Of a stretch of 64,000 bases of DNA, positions 8,328 to 16,399 are shown one piece after another. The stretch is from positions 6,138,001 to 6,202,000 of the forward strand of contig NZ_CP147520.1 of the NCBI RefSeq assembly GCF_037201975.1. The letters are read 5' to 3'. The first letter of the stretch is position 1, and every line of letters begins with the position of its first letter. The position numbers and the translations under genes are program-made. The notes under the pieces were generated by a model that ran no database searches, was not told the origin of the DNA, and saw only the letters and a program-made list of their open reading frames with translations. This stretch comes from Streptomyces sp. TG1A-60. GTDB taxonomy: Bacteria; Actinomycetota; Actinomycetes; Streptomycetales; Streptomycetaceae.

Positions 8328-9068
8328 CTATGCGGCCTGCCGGGCTTTGATCTTGTCCGCCTTCGCGCGGCGGCCGGAGGACCTTATGTCGACCGCCGAA
8401 CCCGGGCCGGCGCCCGGTGTCTTGCGCCAGCCCTTGAGTTGGCTCTCCATGCGCCCCAGGCGGGCGTCCTCCGGCTGGGCGTCCAGGTAGAACAGTGATT
8501 CGTCGGGCTTCCTGTCGTCGCCGCCCCAGCGGACGGTGCCGTCGAGTTCGGCGAGTATGTCGCGGAGGACGGCGGTCTCATGGGGGTGGAACCCGCCCGT
8601 GGTGCCGGGCGGGTAATGGCCCGGCAGGATGGTGACGGCGGTGCCCGAGGCCCGGTTGCTTTCCGGCAGGCCCTTGCGGACCTTTCCGGGAGAGCACCAG
8701 CCGGTCACGTCGTCGGCGCCGAGTTCGCGGATCTCGTAGTGGAAGCGCTGGACGAGGTGGACGAGAATGAATTCCACACTGCCGATACGTACGTCGATCT
8801 CCGCCCTGGTGCCGGGAACCGGGCGCGTCCAGATGTGCCCGCCGCTGTTGACGGACCGTTGCATCTCCCATCCGTTGGTGCTGGCCCGGTGGCTGTGGAT
8901 GTCCTTCTGCTCCGCGCGGAGCGCTTCCGCCTTCTTCCTGTAGCGGTCCTTGTCGGCCGCCGTGGCGGGCGTGGTGAGAAGCGTGGTTCCGCCGACGGTG
9001 AGCAGCGCTCCGGTTCCTACCAGGCCGAGCGCCTGCTTCATGGCGCTGCGCCGGGGTATCGATGTCAC
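8328..9068 (-). CDS. Tat-exported M15 peptidase-like protein, likely inactive
   Basis: 246 aa. The N-terminus SIPRRSAMKQALG followed by a hydrophobic stretch and ATAAD is a twin-arginine signal with AxA cleavage near residue 38. The mature domain resembles the D-Ala-D-Ala carboxypeptidase (VanY/M15) fold: ESNRASGTAVTI aligns with the SxHxxGxAVD metal site, and RWGGDDRKPDESLFYLD with the usual RWGGD...D-MHFE block. The zinc ligands appear substituted (His to Arg, Asp to Thr, MHFE to LFYLD), so peptidase activity is doubtful and a wall-binding role is more likely. Start is GTG 9068 with GGAG upstream. It lies 28 nt downstream of the large DUF1906 gene, consistent with one operon. Confidence 0.7.
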   Translation of the reverse strand: MTSIPRRSAMKQALGLVGTGALLTVGGTTLLTTPATAADKDRYRKKAEALRAEQKDIHSHRASTNGWEMQRSVNSGGHIWTRPVPGTRAEIDVRIGSVEFILVHLVQRFHYEIRELGADDVTGWCSPGKVRKGLPESNRASGTAVTILPGHYPPGTTGGFHPHETAVLRDILAELDGTVRWGGDDRKPDESLFYLDAQPEDARLGRMESQLKGWRKTPGAGPGSAVDIRSSGRRAKADKIKARQAA

Positions 9069-9096
9069 GGGTTGACTCCTTGGGGGAACGGGGGAA

Positions 9097-11316
9097 TTAC
9101 CGAAGGGGCGCGAAATGGTTCTCGATCACGCGGTAGAGACCGAGTTGGGTGTGGCCGTCGCGCTCTGCGACTTCGTCTTCCCCCCGGTAGCGCTCAAGGC
9201 ACAGACGGGTACTTCTGTCCGGGTAGTCAAGGGTGGGTAGGCCGACGCCCATCATGGCTCCTGCATGCATCAGGGCATAAGCCACATGCTGAATGTTGTA
9301 CGTGTTTCTGGTGTATTGTTCGCCATTGAGTTTCTGCCAGATTTCCCAGACGTCATCGTCGTTGTCCGGGTTCATGACGGAGGCAGTGATCCTGCCCTTG
9401 TCGATGAGGTGGTTGCGTGCCTTGATCGCGGTGGCTGCAAATATCTGACCGAGTCCGGTGCTGGAGTCCCGCTTGTTGTATATGTCCGTTGGGTCCCAGT
9501 CCACAGTGGTGTGATAGGTGACCACCCCGTGGTCAAAGAGGAAATCAAGGTTTTGCAGCTTGCGGATCTCCCACAGCAGTGGGCACATGACCATGGCTTT
9601 GCGTATCCGCATCTTCTTCGCCACGCTGGTGACGATGTGGTCGTGCTCCATGAGGAGGTTGAACGCCTCGGTGGTGGAGAAGAGCTGTACCACCCCTTCG
9701 GGGCCGCCGCCCTCTTCGGGAAGATTCTCCGACTCCAGATAGGCCTGGATGTCCTCCAGGAGCGCCGCTCTTCTGGAGGTGTCGAACAGGCCGTCGGGTT
9801 CTACGGACCGGGGCTTGGGGTCGAAGCTGTTCTGGCCCTTGTCGCGGCCCGAGGCGATGTTCTTGTCAATTTCGATGGCACCCTCACCGGAGCCGATGGT
9901 GATGGTGGCGATCTGGTCATAGGCCCAGTCGATGGGAAGTGAGTAGCCCAGGTTGCCGGAGAAGCCCGTCGACATGTCGGAGACGAAACTCGCCTTGGAC
10001 AGACCCTCGCGGTGAACACGGGTGCACACGTTACGTGGCCCGTAGATGCCGACCCCGTAGCGGCCGTCAGCGGCCAGAACCCGGCGGATGGCCCTGAAGT
10101 GAGGAATGATGTTGCTGGTGATCTCGTGGTCGAGGGCGTCGAAGTCGACGGCGAAGAAGATGCGAGTTCCCGGCTTGAAGCCGTAGTGGACGGCCCGTTC
10201 GATGGCCGCGTACGCGTCCACGGTGCCCTGGGTGTTGCGGAAGTATCCGGCCGATGCGCCATAGGTCTGGTAGATGGGGAAGCAACGCAGCCCGCTCGTG
10301 GCGATGGTGTCGAGTTCCCCCGGTTTGATCTCCTTGTCCAGGAGCGAGCCGGGGACGTTGCTCAGATAGCGGCCGACGTACCGGTAGCCTTTGTCGTGCA
10401 GGGTCTTGGCGCGCGCCGGCGTGATGGTGGTGACACAGTCCGACGCGGTCCCCTCACGGCTGGGATCTCCGGTGGAGACCAGCAACGAGGCCCATGTCCG
10501 GAAGTCTCCCTGCCCCGTGACGGAAAGCCTGGTGAATTCCTGGAAGGCACTCACCGCGTCCCGAACCTCGCTGGTGAAGGTTGCGGTAAGCGGAATGGTC
10601 CGGTGGTTGAGGATCATGCCCGCGGTGAACAGCTGGACCCACACCCCCGTTGAACCGAGGGATACGGGGTGCTCCTTCAGCCCGCCCTGCGTGCCGGGGC
10701 CGAACACGCCGTTGGCGACACCGTCGGACATGCCGAGTTCATACTGGATGGCCAGCAACATGGACTTGGCCACATCGCGGGAGTGCCGGCCGTCGCAGGG
10801 GATGATGCGGAAGTCCCTGCGGGTGACGTAACGGCGGTTGAGCAGTTGCTGGACGATTCTGATGCCGGCGCTGCCGCCATCGACCCTGGTGTAGGCGTCC
10901 ATGTTGAGCAGGCCCTTGAACACCTTGGGAGTGAGGTAGTCGCTGGGGTAGGCGCCTGTGACACTCATGTCCGACTTGAGCTTCTTGACGGCAGTGGAGA
11001 CGCGCTCGTTGTACTTGCCGTCGATCTCACCGCCGTCGTAGCCCTTGCAGTACAGGGCGGACTGGATGATGCGGCAGAAGTTTGCCGAGGGCACGGTGTT
11101 GGCGTTGAGCTTGGGGTAGTTGGTCTCCAGCGCGGCCAAGGTGCCGGGCCCGAAGTTGTCCGACAGGGCGGTGAGGCCGAGCTCGTGCTGGAGGCAGCGG
11201 GTGAGAGCGTACATGGTGCCCCAGCCGGTGACGCCGTCCTCCGTGACGGTGGGTATGCCGTCGACGTTGTAGGTGTTGATGAACTTCTGTGCCCGCAGGA
11301 CGAGTTCGTCTGCCAT
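9097..11316 (-). CDS. Peptidoglycan-binding and DUF1906 (Rv2525c-like, glycoside hydrolase-like) protein
   Basis: 739 aa, cytoplasmic-looking N-terminus (MADELVLRAQKFINTYN) with no signal peptide. Residues about 1-310 contain repeated helical units of the peptidoglycan-binding type (KFINTYN...GVTGWGTMYALTRCLQ; YDGGEIDGKYNERVSTAVKKL; AGIRIVQQLLNRRY; SVTGQGDFRTWASL). Residues about 325-520 form the DUF1906/GH25-like TIM barrel: GYRYVGRYLSN, CFPIYQTYG, GTRIFFAVDFDA, YGVGIYGPRNVC, then a substrate-facing WAYDQIA and EIDKN. Residues about 540-739 are an additional helical domain ending RVIENHFAPLR. The predicted role is recognition or cleavage of cell-wall polymer. The third codon position is less GC-rich than in the flanking core genes. 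A longer open frame exists upstream, but homology-like sequence starts at ATG 11316; the SD is weak. Lack of an export signal is odd for a wall protein. Confidence 0.8.
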   Translation of the reverse strand: MADELVLRAQKFINTYNVDGIPTVTEDGVTGWGTMYALTRCLQHELGLTALSDNFGPGTLAALETNYPKLNANTVPSANFCRIIQSALYCKGYDGGEIDGKYNERVSTAVKKLKSDMSVTGAYPSDYLTPKVFKGLLNMDAYTRVDGGSAGIRIVQQLLNRRYVTRRDFRIIPCDGRHSRDVAKSMLLAIQYELGMSDGVANGVFGPGTQGGLKEHPVSLGSTGVWVQLFTAGMILNHRTIPLTATFTSEVRDAVSAFQEFTRLSVTGQGDFRTWASLLVSTGDPSREGTASDCVTTITPARAKTLHDKGYRYVGRYLSNVPGSLLDKEIKPGELDTIATSGLRCFPIYQTYGASAGYFRNTQGTVDAYAAIERAVHYGFKPGTRIFFAVDFDALDHEITSNIIPHFRAIRRVLAADGRYGVGIYGPRNVCTRVHREGLSKASFVSDMSTGFSGNLGYSLPIDWAYDQIATITIGSGEGAIEIDKNIASGRDKGQNSFDPKPRSVEPDGLFDTSRRAALLEDIQAYLESENLPEEGGGPEGVVQLFSTTEAFNLLMEHDHIVTSVAKKMRIRKAMVMCPLLWEIRKLQNLDFLFDHGVVTYHTTVDWDPTDIYNKRDSSTGLGQIFAATAIKARNHLIDKGRITASVMNPDNDDDVWEIWQKLNGEQYTRNTYNIQHVAYALMHAGAMMGVGLPTLDYPDRSTRLCLERYRGEDEVAERDGHTQLGLYRVIENHFAPLR

Positions 11317-11476
11317 GAATACCCATTCGTCTGGTCGGACCGGCTGATGGCCATGCGTGTCCGCCGCTTCGGCCGCGCGGTGGATCGAGCGGATCACCAC
11401 GGCAGGTGTCAGCTCGGTGGTCGTGTTCGGGGCGGGATCACATGCTGACGCGGTGACGAAGGCGCCGGTAGAGCTG

Positions 11477-11508
11477 TGGGACCGGATGGGACATGATGGG
11501 ACGCGGGA
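11477..11508. promoter_or_regulatory. Three TGGGAC direct repeats at 10-bp period
   Basis: TGGGAC begins at 11477, 11487 and 11497, exactly one helical turn apart, followed by another GGGAC at 11504-11508. It lies in the 238-bp divergent spacer between the DUF1906 gene (minus) and the XRE/DUF2690 gene (plus), the expected place for an operator of the XRE protein. A CCCTGG-A-CCAGGG inverted repeat follows at 11521-11533. Confidence 0.45.
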
Positions 11509-11554
11509 CGCGCCAATGTGCCCTGGACCAGGGGCGTGAGCAGGGAGAAGACGA

Positions 11555-12477
11555 GTGGGAACGGGACGGGACGGGAGACGCGGGGCCGACAGTTCACGCC
11601 GGGCAGCCGGACCCCTGGTCGAGCACCTACGTCTGCTGCGGCAGCGCAGCGGTCTGACCCTGGCCACGCTCGCGGGCAGTACGAGCTACAGCAAGTCGTC
11701 CTGGGAGCGCTACCTCAACGGCAAGGCACTTCCCTCCCGTCAGGCCGTACGGGAGTTCGCCCAAGCGGTCTCGGTCAAGCCCGACCGTCTGCTCCTTCTG
11801 CTGGAGATCGCTGAGCGCGGGCAGTCGGACGGAAACACCCCGGAGAACACCGAGCCCGCGGAGCGCCCCGCCCCCGCTGCCTCCGAAGCAGCCCCGGCCG
11901 TCCCTGACCCCGAGCCCGAGTCTGTTCCGAGCACGGACACGACCGGGGCCCAGCCACCTGAGAAGTCCGCGACCCGCCGACCCCTGCACTGGGGCGCCCT
12001 CCTCGGGACCACCGCTTTGGGGATGGCCGCGGGACTGCTCGGGGGATGCTCATCAACGCCCAGACGAGCCTGGGTGAGTCCATGCCGGAAGGCAGCACCG
12101 CGAAGTGCGCCGGGTTCGAGTGCCGGAACAAGGACGCCCAGCGCATGGGATGCCACATCGGGGTATGGACTGCTGCGGCCGAGAAGGTCGGGGAGGTCTA
12201 CCTGGAGCTGCGCTACAGCCCCAGCTGCGGAGCCGCGTGGGCGCGGATCACCGAGGGCCGGGTCGGGGACACGGCCAGGGTCGAGGGAAAGCAGGACCGC
12301 TCGGCCGCACGCTCGATCTCCTATGACCGGGACACCTACTCCCCCATGATTGAAGCCCCCTACCCTGCGGCTGTACGGGCCTGCCTGGTCCTGAAGGACG
12401 GAGGCACGGAGGTCTGCACCTCGCACGGTGGCGCGTCACCCTTGCCCGCCGCGGTCACCGACGAGCGCAAACCGTAG
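11555..12477 (+). pseudogene. XRE-family HTH membrane regulator with DUF2690 domain, frameshifted
   Basis: GTG 11555 (GGAGAAG upstream) opens a frame with an XRE helix-turn-helix (VEHLRLLRQRSGLTLATLAGST-, YSKSSWERYLNGKALPSRQ), a Pro/Glu-rich linker and a membrane helix HWGALLGTTALGMAAGLLGG. At the helix end the frame is lost: a run of five G at 12041-12045 should be three or six for continuity. From ATG 12046 the other frame continues naturally with a DUF2690-type extracellular domain (CAGFECRNKDAQRMGCHIGVWT, ...YSPSCGAAWARI) to TAG 12477. The intact protein would be a one-pass transmembrane regulator of about 307 aa. Loss of one G is the simplest cause; sequencing error or programmed slippage cannot be excluded. 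It is divergent from the wall-acting gene set, which it may have regulated. Confidence 0.75.
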
Positions 12478-12762
12478 TCACCGGCCGCTCCCGCCACGAG
12501 CCAGAATTGAGGTTGTGCGGTCGGCTCGGGCGCGGTGACGACGTTGCCGTCGTTCTGTTTCCCCGAGCCACCGACCCGAACCGGGCGTGCGGTTGGGTGG
12601 GCCGTCGGCGAGGTGCCTGTGACCAGGTCCTTTTCCGACGGCCCCCACCGATCCGGGCATGCTCGCTTTCCGGGCACCACGGCTCTGACCTTCCCTGCAG
12701 TCAGGGTCTCTAGGGGCGGTCACCCCCTCTGGAGGGCTCGTGTCGTGTCGACCCCGGCACTT
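12478..12762. other. Non-coding stretch, possible retro-element remnant
   Basis: No credible gene on either strand. Read on the minus strand from about 12760, the sequence has AGTGCCGGGG, CCCTCCAGAGGGGGTGACCG, and further on CGCACGCCCGGTTCGG and GGCTCGGGGAAAC, a set of short blocks that resembles the RNA part of bacterial group II introns upstream of their maturase. No maturase is present. This is a low-confidence suggestion. Confidence 0.25.
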
Positions 12763-12889
12763 TCACCACGGCTGCTGGGGCCGGGCCCGTCTGCCGAACA
12801 GCAGACCGCGCGGCTCCGGGGGTGGCGGGGTGCCGGGGCGGAGGGGCCAGGCGATCAGCATGCCGGTCAGGAAGCCGACGGCGGCGAGC
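12763..12889 (-). pseudogene. 3' remnant of a small membrane-protein gene
   Basis: The minus strand reads SLAAVGFLTGMLIAWPLRPG, then TPPPPEPRGLLFGRRARPQQPW and TGA at 12765-12763: a transmembrane helix plus a basic tail without any start. It is cut on its 5' side by the transposase remnant starting at about 12888. A second, more diverged copy of the same end lies at about 7461-7570. Confidence 0.5.
12830..12877. repeat. 48-nt imperfect direct repeat, right copy
   Basis: Matches 7519-7566 in the same orientation, including an identical 22-nt core (GGCCAGGCGATCAGCATGCC plus flanks). It lies within the membrane-protein remnant and next to the transposase remnant. Confidence 0.7.
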
Positions 12890-13339
12890 GACCTACAACC
12901 GTTACGGCGGGGTGCGGCACCTGTTCGCCGCTCTGGATCTTTCCAAGGACAAGCTCTACGGCCACATCAAACCGGTCAAGCGGCGTACCCAGTTCCTGGA
13001 GTTCTGCCGCTACCTGCGCAGCCTCTACCCGGCCGACGTCCGGATCGCGATCGTGGCCGACAACTTTTCCCCGCACCTGACCACGAAAAGGTGTCAACGG
13101 GTCGGCATCTGGGCTGCCGCGAACAACGTCGAGATCGCCTACACACCGACCAATAGCTCCTGGCTCAACCGCATCGAGTCCCAGTTCACGGCCCTGCGCT
13201 ACTTCACCCCCTGGACGGCACGGACCACGCCGACCACAAGGAGCAGGGCAGCATGATCCGCCGCTACATCATCTGGCGGAACAAGCACGCCACCGACGAG
13301 TGCCTGCGGAGGGTTGTGCGCAGGGCGAATGTCGCCTGA
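12888..13339 (+). mobile_element. IS630-type transposase C-terminal remnant, frameshifted
   Basis: From 12888 the plus strand encodes TYNRYGGVRHLFAALDLSKD, then KLYGHIKPVKRRTQFLEF, VADNFSPHLTT and VEIAYTPTNSSWLNRIESQF, the DDE-domain end of IS630-family transposases: VADN carries the second catalytic Asp and WLNRIE the final Glu. The frame breaks around 13205-13211 and the natural end (LDGTDHADHKEQGSMIRRYI to ANVA, TGA 13337-13339) continues in another frame. The N-terminal half, including the first catalytic Asp, and both terminal inverted repeats are absent, so it is immobile. It marks the right side of the accessory island. Confidence 0.8.
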
Positions 13340-13351
13340 CGTGCAAGAACA

Positions 13352-13636
13352 TCACGTGGTTGCAACTCCTGGCTCGTCGTTGACGAAGCCGAGCCGTCGG
13401 TTCATGCCGATGGCCGCTGCGTTGTCAGGGTGGTGGAAGGTCCGCAGCCAGTGCATGCCGTGAGAACGCGCGAAGCCGATGGCCAGGAGCTTCATGGCCA
13501 GCGAGATTCCCCTTCCCCGGTGGCTGGCCAGCAGCCCGGTCATCTCGCTGAGGGCGTGCCCTTCGGGTTGGATCGACGTGGTTGGGAGCCGTTCGGCCTG
13601 GTCAAGACCGAGTTCCCTTCGGCCGTACGGCGACGG
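13352..13636 (-). pseudogene. GNAT-family N-acetyltransferase, truncated
   Basis: The minus strand encodes MTGLLASHRGRGISLAMKLL, AIGFARSHGMHWLRTFHHPD and NAAAIGMNRRLGFVNDEPG, which is motif A (HRGRG, acetyl-CoA pyrophosphate loop) and motif B (N-RRLGF) of GNAT acetyltransferases. In-frame sequence continues upstream (GLDQAERLPTTSIQPEGHALSE) to about 13636, but the N-terminal domain and a start codon are missing. Either a 63-aa fragment from ATG 13543 or nothing is made; I treat it as a decayed gene. Confidence 0.65.
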
Positions 13637-13670
13637 TGCGAGGCTGCGCAGCCGCCGTACGGCGGTGGGC

Positions 13671-14381
13671 TCAGACGACCGCGCCGCGGCCCGGGTCGTC
13701 GTCCTCCTCGCCGTCGTCGTTCATACGCATCACCAGCGTGGCGAAACCGCCGAGGAAGCCGCCGATGCCGAGAGTGGCGAGCCACCAGGTCATCTCCCAG
13801 CCGAGCAGCACGGCGAGCAGCAGCAGGATCGGGCCGCCGACCACGCCCAGCCAGGCGAACTTGGCGGTCGTGTCGGCCTCCGGCAGCGGGGGCGGCTCCG
13901 GCGGGACGAAGTGGCCCTCGTCGTCTTCGTCGTCCGCGTCCTTGTCACCCCTGTCCGGGTCCTCGCCGACCGGGTCGGGCACGCTGTAGTCGCGCGGACC
14001 CGAGCCGACGCCGGGTGCGAACGCGACCGAGCTGCCCAGAGGCTTCGGGGCGGCGGGACCGCCGGCGTCGGGAGACTTGTCCGGGGAGTCCTCCGGCTCG
14101 GCCTCCAGCAGGGCCAGGTCCTCCACCGACTTGAAGGGTTTGGCACCCGGCGGGTCCGGCGGCTCCTCGCCGAACCCGGCGATGATCGCCCGCCACGCGG
14201 CGTCCTCGTCGAACGGCACGTGCTGCCCCTCGTCCGGCGACTCGCCGGAGGAGGCGCCCGCGGAGCCGCCCGAGGGGCTGCCCGCAGCGCCGGCCGAGGA
14301 GCCGCCCGCGGATTCGCCCCGCGCGTCGCCGGGGGCCGCTCCCGTCTCCTCCGGCTCACGCTCGGAGTCGTGCTCAGCCAC
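13671..14381 (-). CDS. Conserved actinobacterial membrane protein
   Basis: 236 aa. The first about 175 residues are acidic, Ser/Gly/Pro/Asp-rich and probably disordered and cytoplasmic (GSSAGAAGSPSGGSAGASSGE; DRGDKDADDEDDEGHFVPPE), followed by two transmembrane helices (FAWLGVVGGPILLLLAVLLG and WWLATLGIGGFLGGFATLVM) and a short acidic tail. The start codon overlaps the end of the upstream esterase gene by 8 nt, indicating translational coupling. A perfect CCGCCGTACGGCGG palindrome at 13652-13665 just beyond the stop may terminate it. Function unknown. Confidence 0.82.
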   Translation of the reverse strand: MAEHDSEREPEETGAAPGDARGESAGGSSAGAAGSPSGGSAGASSGESPDEGQHVPFDEDAAWRAIIAGFGEEPPDPPGAKPFKSVEDLALLEAEPEDSPDKSPDAGGPAAPKPLGSSVAFAPGVGSGPRDYSVPDPVGEDPDRGDKDADDEDDEGHFVPPEPPPLPEADTTAKFAWLGVVGGPILLLLAVLLGWEMTWWLATLGIGGFLGGFATLVMRMNDDGEEDDDPGRGAVV

Positions 14382-15243
14382 CAGTGGCCGTCCCTTCCCT
14401 CTGCTCGAAGGAGCCCGGACCCAACCGCTCCGCGGACCCCGAACCAGACTGCTGTACGGATTCCGCCCCGGAATCCGTCACGGGCTCCGCTCCGGACTCC
14501 GTCAGGAGCCGTGTGACGAACGCGTGGCTCTCCTCGAAAATCCGGTCCGCGTCGTGGTCCAACGTCGCGACGTGGTGGCTCTGTTCCAGCAGGATCTCCG
14601 TGACGTCCGTCGACGACACCCGGCCGAGGACGCGTTCGGAGTCGACGGGCGGCACCACATGGTCCCGTGGGCTGTGCAGCAGCAGCAACGGCTGGGTGAC
14701 CTGGGGCAGTTCACCGTCGACGAGGCGGAGGAAGGTGCGCAGCGAGTGCGCCGCGTGCAGCGGCACCCGGCTGTAGCCCACCTCCTCGACGCCCTCCTTG
14801 GCGATGTCGCTGGTGATCCCCTTCGTGGTGGGGACGAGGTGCCGGAGCACGGGGAGGGCGTACGCGGCCGGGCCGTGGACCTTGTTGGCGGGGTTGACGA
14901 CCATCACGCCGTCGATCGCGTCCCCGTGCTTGGCCGCCAGCCGCAGCGCCAGCGCGCCGCCCATGGACAGCCCCGCCACGAAGACACGGGCACAGCGCTC
15001 GCGCAGGGCGCGCAGCTCGCGGTCCACCTCCGCGTACCAGTCCTGCCAGCCGGTGAGCCGGAGGTCCTCCCAGCGTGTGCCGTGCCCCGGCAGCAGGGGC
15101 AGCGCGACGGTCAGACCGCGCGCGGCGAGATATTCCGCCCAGGGGCGCAGCGACTGCGGTGACCCGGTGAAACCGTGGCAGAGGAGGACTCCCACCTCCC
15201 GGCCCTCGTGGTGGTACGGCTCGGCTCCAGGGAGGACCGGCAC
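14374..15243 (-). CDS. Alpha/beta hydrolase, carboxylesterase/monoacylglycerol lipase type
   Basis: 289-aa serine esterase. The fold signatures are the oxyanion loop LLCHGFTGSP (21-30), LPGHG (51-55), the nucleophile elbow GLSMGG with Ser93, catalytic Asp194 in SPRDHVVP, and His223/224 in QSHHVATLD. Size and the LCHGFTGSPQSLRPWAEYLA block are typical of Est30-like carboxylesterases; the substrate is probably a short- or medium-chain ester or monoglyceride. The last about 45 residues are a Ser/Glu/Gly-rich tail, longer than in Bacillus members. It is the first gene of a two-gene minus-strand unit with the overlapping membrane protein, and divergent from the PlsC-type acyltransferase. Confidence 0.88.
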   Translation of the reverse strand: MPVLPGAEPYHHEGREVGVLLCHGFTGSPQSLRPWAEYLAARGLTVALPLLPGHGTRWEDLRLTGWQDWYAEVDRELRALRERCARVFVAGLSMGGALALRLAAKHGDAIDGVMVVNPANKVHGPAAYALPVLRHLVPTTKGITSDIAKEGVEEVGYSRVPLHAAHSLRTFLRLVDGELPQVTQPLLLLHSPRDHVVPPVDSERVLGRVSSTDVTEILLEQSHHVATLDHDADRIFEESHAFVTRLLTESGAEPVTDSGAESVQQSGSGSAERLGPGSFEQREGTATGG

Positions 15244-15494
15244 GGTTCGGTCTCCTGTTCATGAGAAGGGTGTGAATGAGTCCGGATGGGGTTCACCGTA
15301 CGCGACCGCACTGACACCGACCAGGGGCTTCACGCGGTGGACGGCGGGTGAAGGAGCCGGTCGGGAGCGGGTGGGCGGCCCAGGAGGACCACGTGCGGGC
15401 CCTGGGGGGCGGCCGACACCGGCCGAGCCTGTCGGAATCTTCCTCACGCGTCCGGGTTAAGGTCTGGTCCACGGAAACACAGAGAGGCAGTCGG

Positions 15495-16289
15495 TTGTTG
15501 TACGGCGCGATGAAGGTCGCTATCGGGGGACCGCTCAAGGTCACCTTCAGGCCCTGGGTGGAGGGCCTGGAGAACGTTCCGGCCGAGGGCGCCGCGATCC
15601 TCGCGAGCAACCACCTCTCCTTCTCGGACTCGTTCTTCCTGCCCGCGGTCCTCGACCGCAAGGTCACGTTCATCGCGAAGGCCGAGTACTTCACCACCCC
15701 CGGCGTCAAGGGCAAGCTGACGGCCGCGTTCTTCAAGGGCGTCGGCCAGCTCCCCGTGGACCGCTCCGGGGCACGGGGAGCTGGCGAGGCCGCCGTCAGG
15801 AGCGGCATACAGGTCATCGAGAGCGGTGAGCTGTTCGGTATCTACCCCGAGGGCACCCGCTCGCCCGACGGCCGCCTCTACCGGGGCAAGCCCGGCGGCC
15901 TCGCCCGCGTGGCTCTCGCCACCGGCGCGCCCGTCATCCCGGTCGCCATGATCGACACGGAGAAGATCCAGCCCCCGGGCAAGGTCCTGCCGAAGGTGAT
16001 GCGCCCCGGAATCCGGATCGGCAAGCCCCTGGACTTCAGCCGTTACCAGGGCATGGAGCACGACCGCTTCGTCCTGCGGGCGCTGACCGACGAGGTCATG
16101 TACGAGGTCATGAAGCTCTCCGGCCAGGAGTATGTCGACGTGTACGCGACCGCCGCCAAGCGGCAGCTCGCGGACGCGGCCAAGGCCGAGAAGGCCGCCA
16201 GGGCCGCCCTCGTCAAGGCCGAGAAGGAGCAGGCGGCCAAGGAGCAGGCGGAGAAGGCCCGGACCGACAGGGACGGGCCGGCTTCGTAG
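15495..16289 (+). CDS. 1-acyl-sn-glycerol-3-phosphate acyltransferase (PlsC family)
   Basis: Transfers an acyl group to lysophosphatidic acid at the inner membrane face during phospholipid synthesis. 264 aa. Motif I is NHLSFSD (H40, D45), motif III YPEGTRSP (about 117-124), and the GAPVIPVAM block (motif IV) is also present. The C-terminal about 45 residues are a Lys/Ala/Glu-rich helix. The start is TTG 15495, supported by AGAGAGG upstream and by the natural N-terminus (M)LYGAMKVAIGGP; a second TTG follows at once. Several PlsC paralogues exist in Streptomyces, so the exact acceptor is uncertain. Confidence 0.9.
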   Translation: MLYGAMKVAIGGPLKVTFRPWVEGLENVPAEGAAILASNHLSFSDSFFLPAVLDRKVTFIAKAEYFTTPGVKGKLTAAFFKGVGQLPVDRSGARGAGEAAVRSGIQVIESGELFGIYPEGTRSPDGRLYRGKPGGLARVALATGAPVIPVAMIDTEKIQPPGKVLPKVMRPGIRIGKPLDFSRYQGMEHDRFVLRALTDEVMYEVMKLSGQEYVDVYATAAKRQLADAAKAEKAARAALVKAEKEQAAKEQAEKARTDRDGPAS

Positions 16290-16399
16290 CGACCGCGTTC
16301 CCGGGTACGGTCGCGTCCTCGGGCGCGATGGCAGGGGGTGCCTCCCCGGCACCGGCTTCGGGGCCCGGAGGCGAACCGAGCCACAGAGAATGGGGGGCC

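Noticed and set aside
13337..13350. Terminal inverted repeat of the IS630 remnant
   Set aside because: No matching inverted sequence is found on the left side; the element is a fragment.
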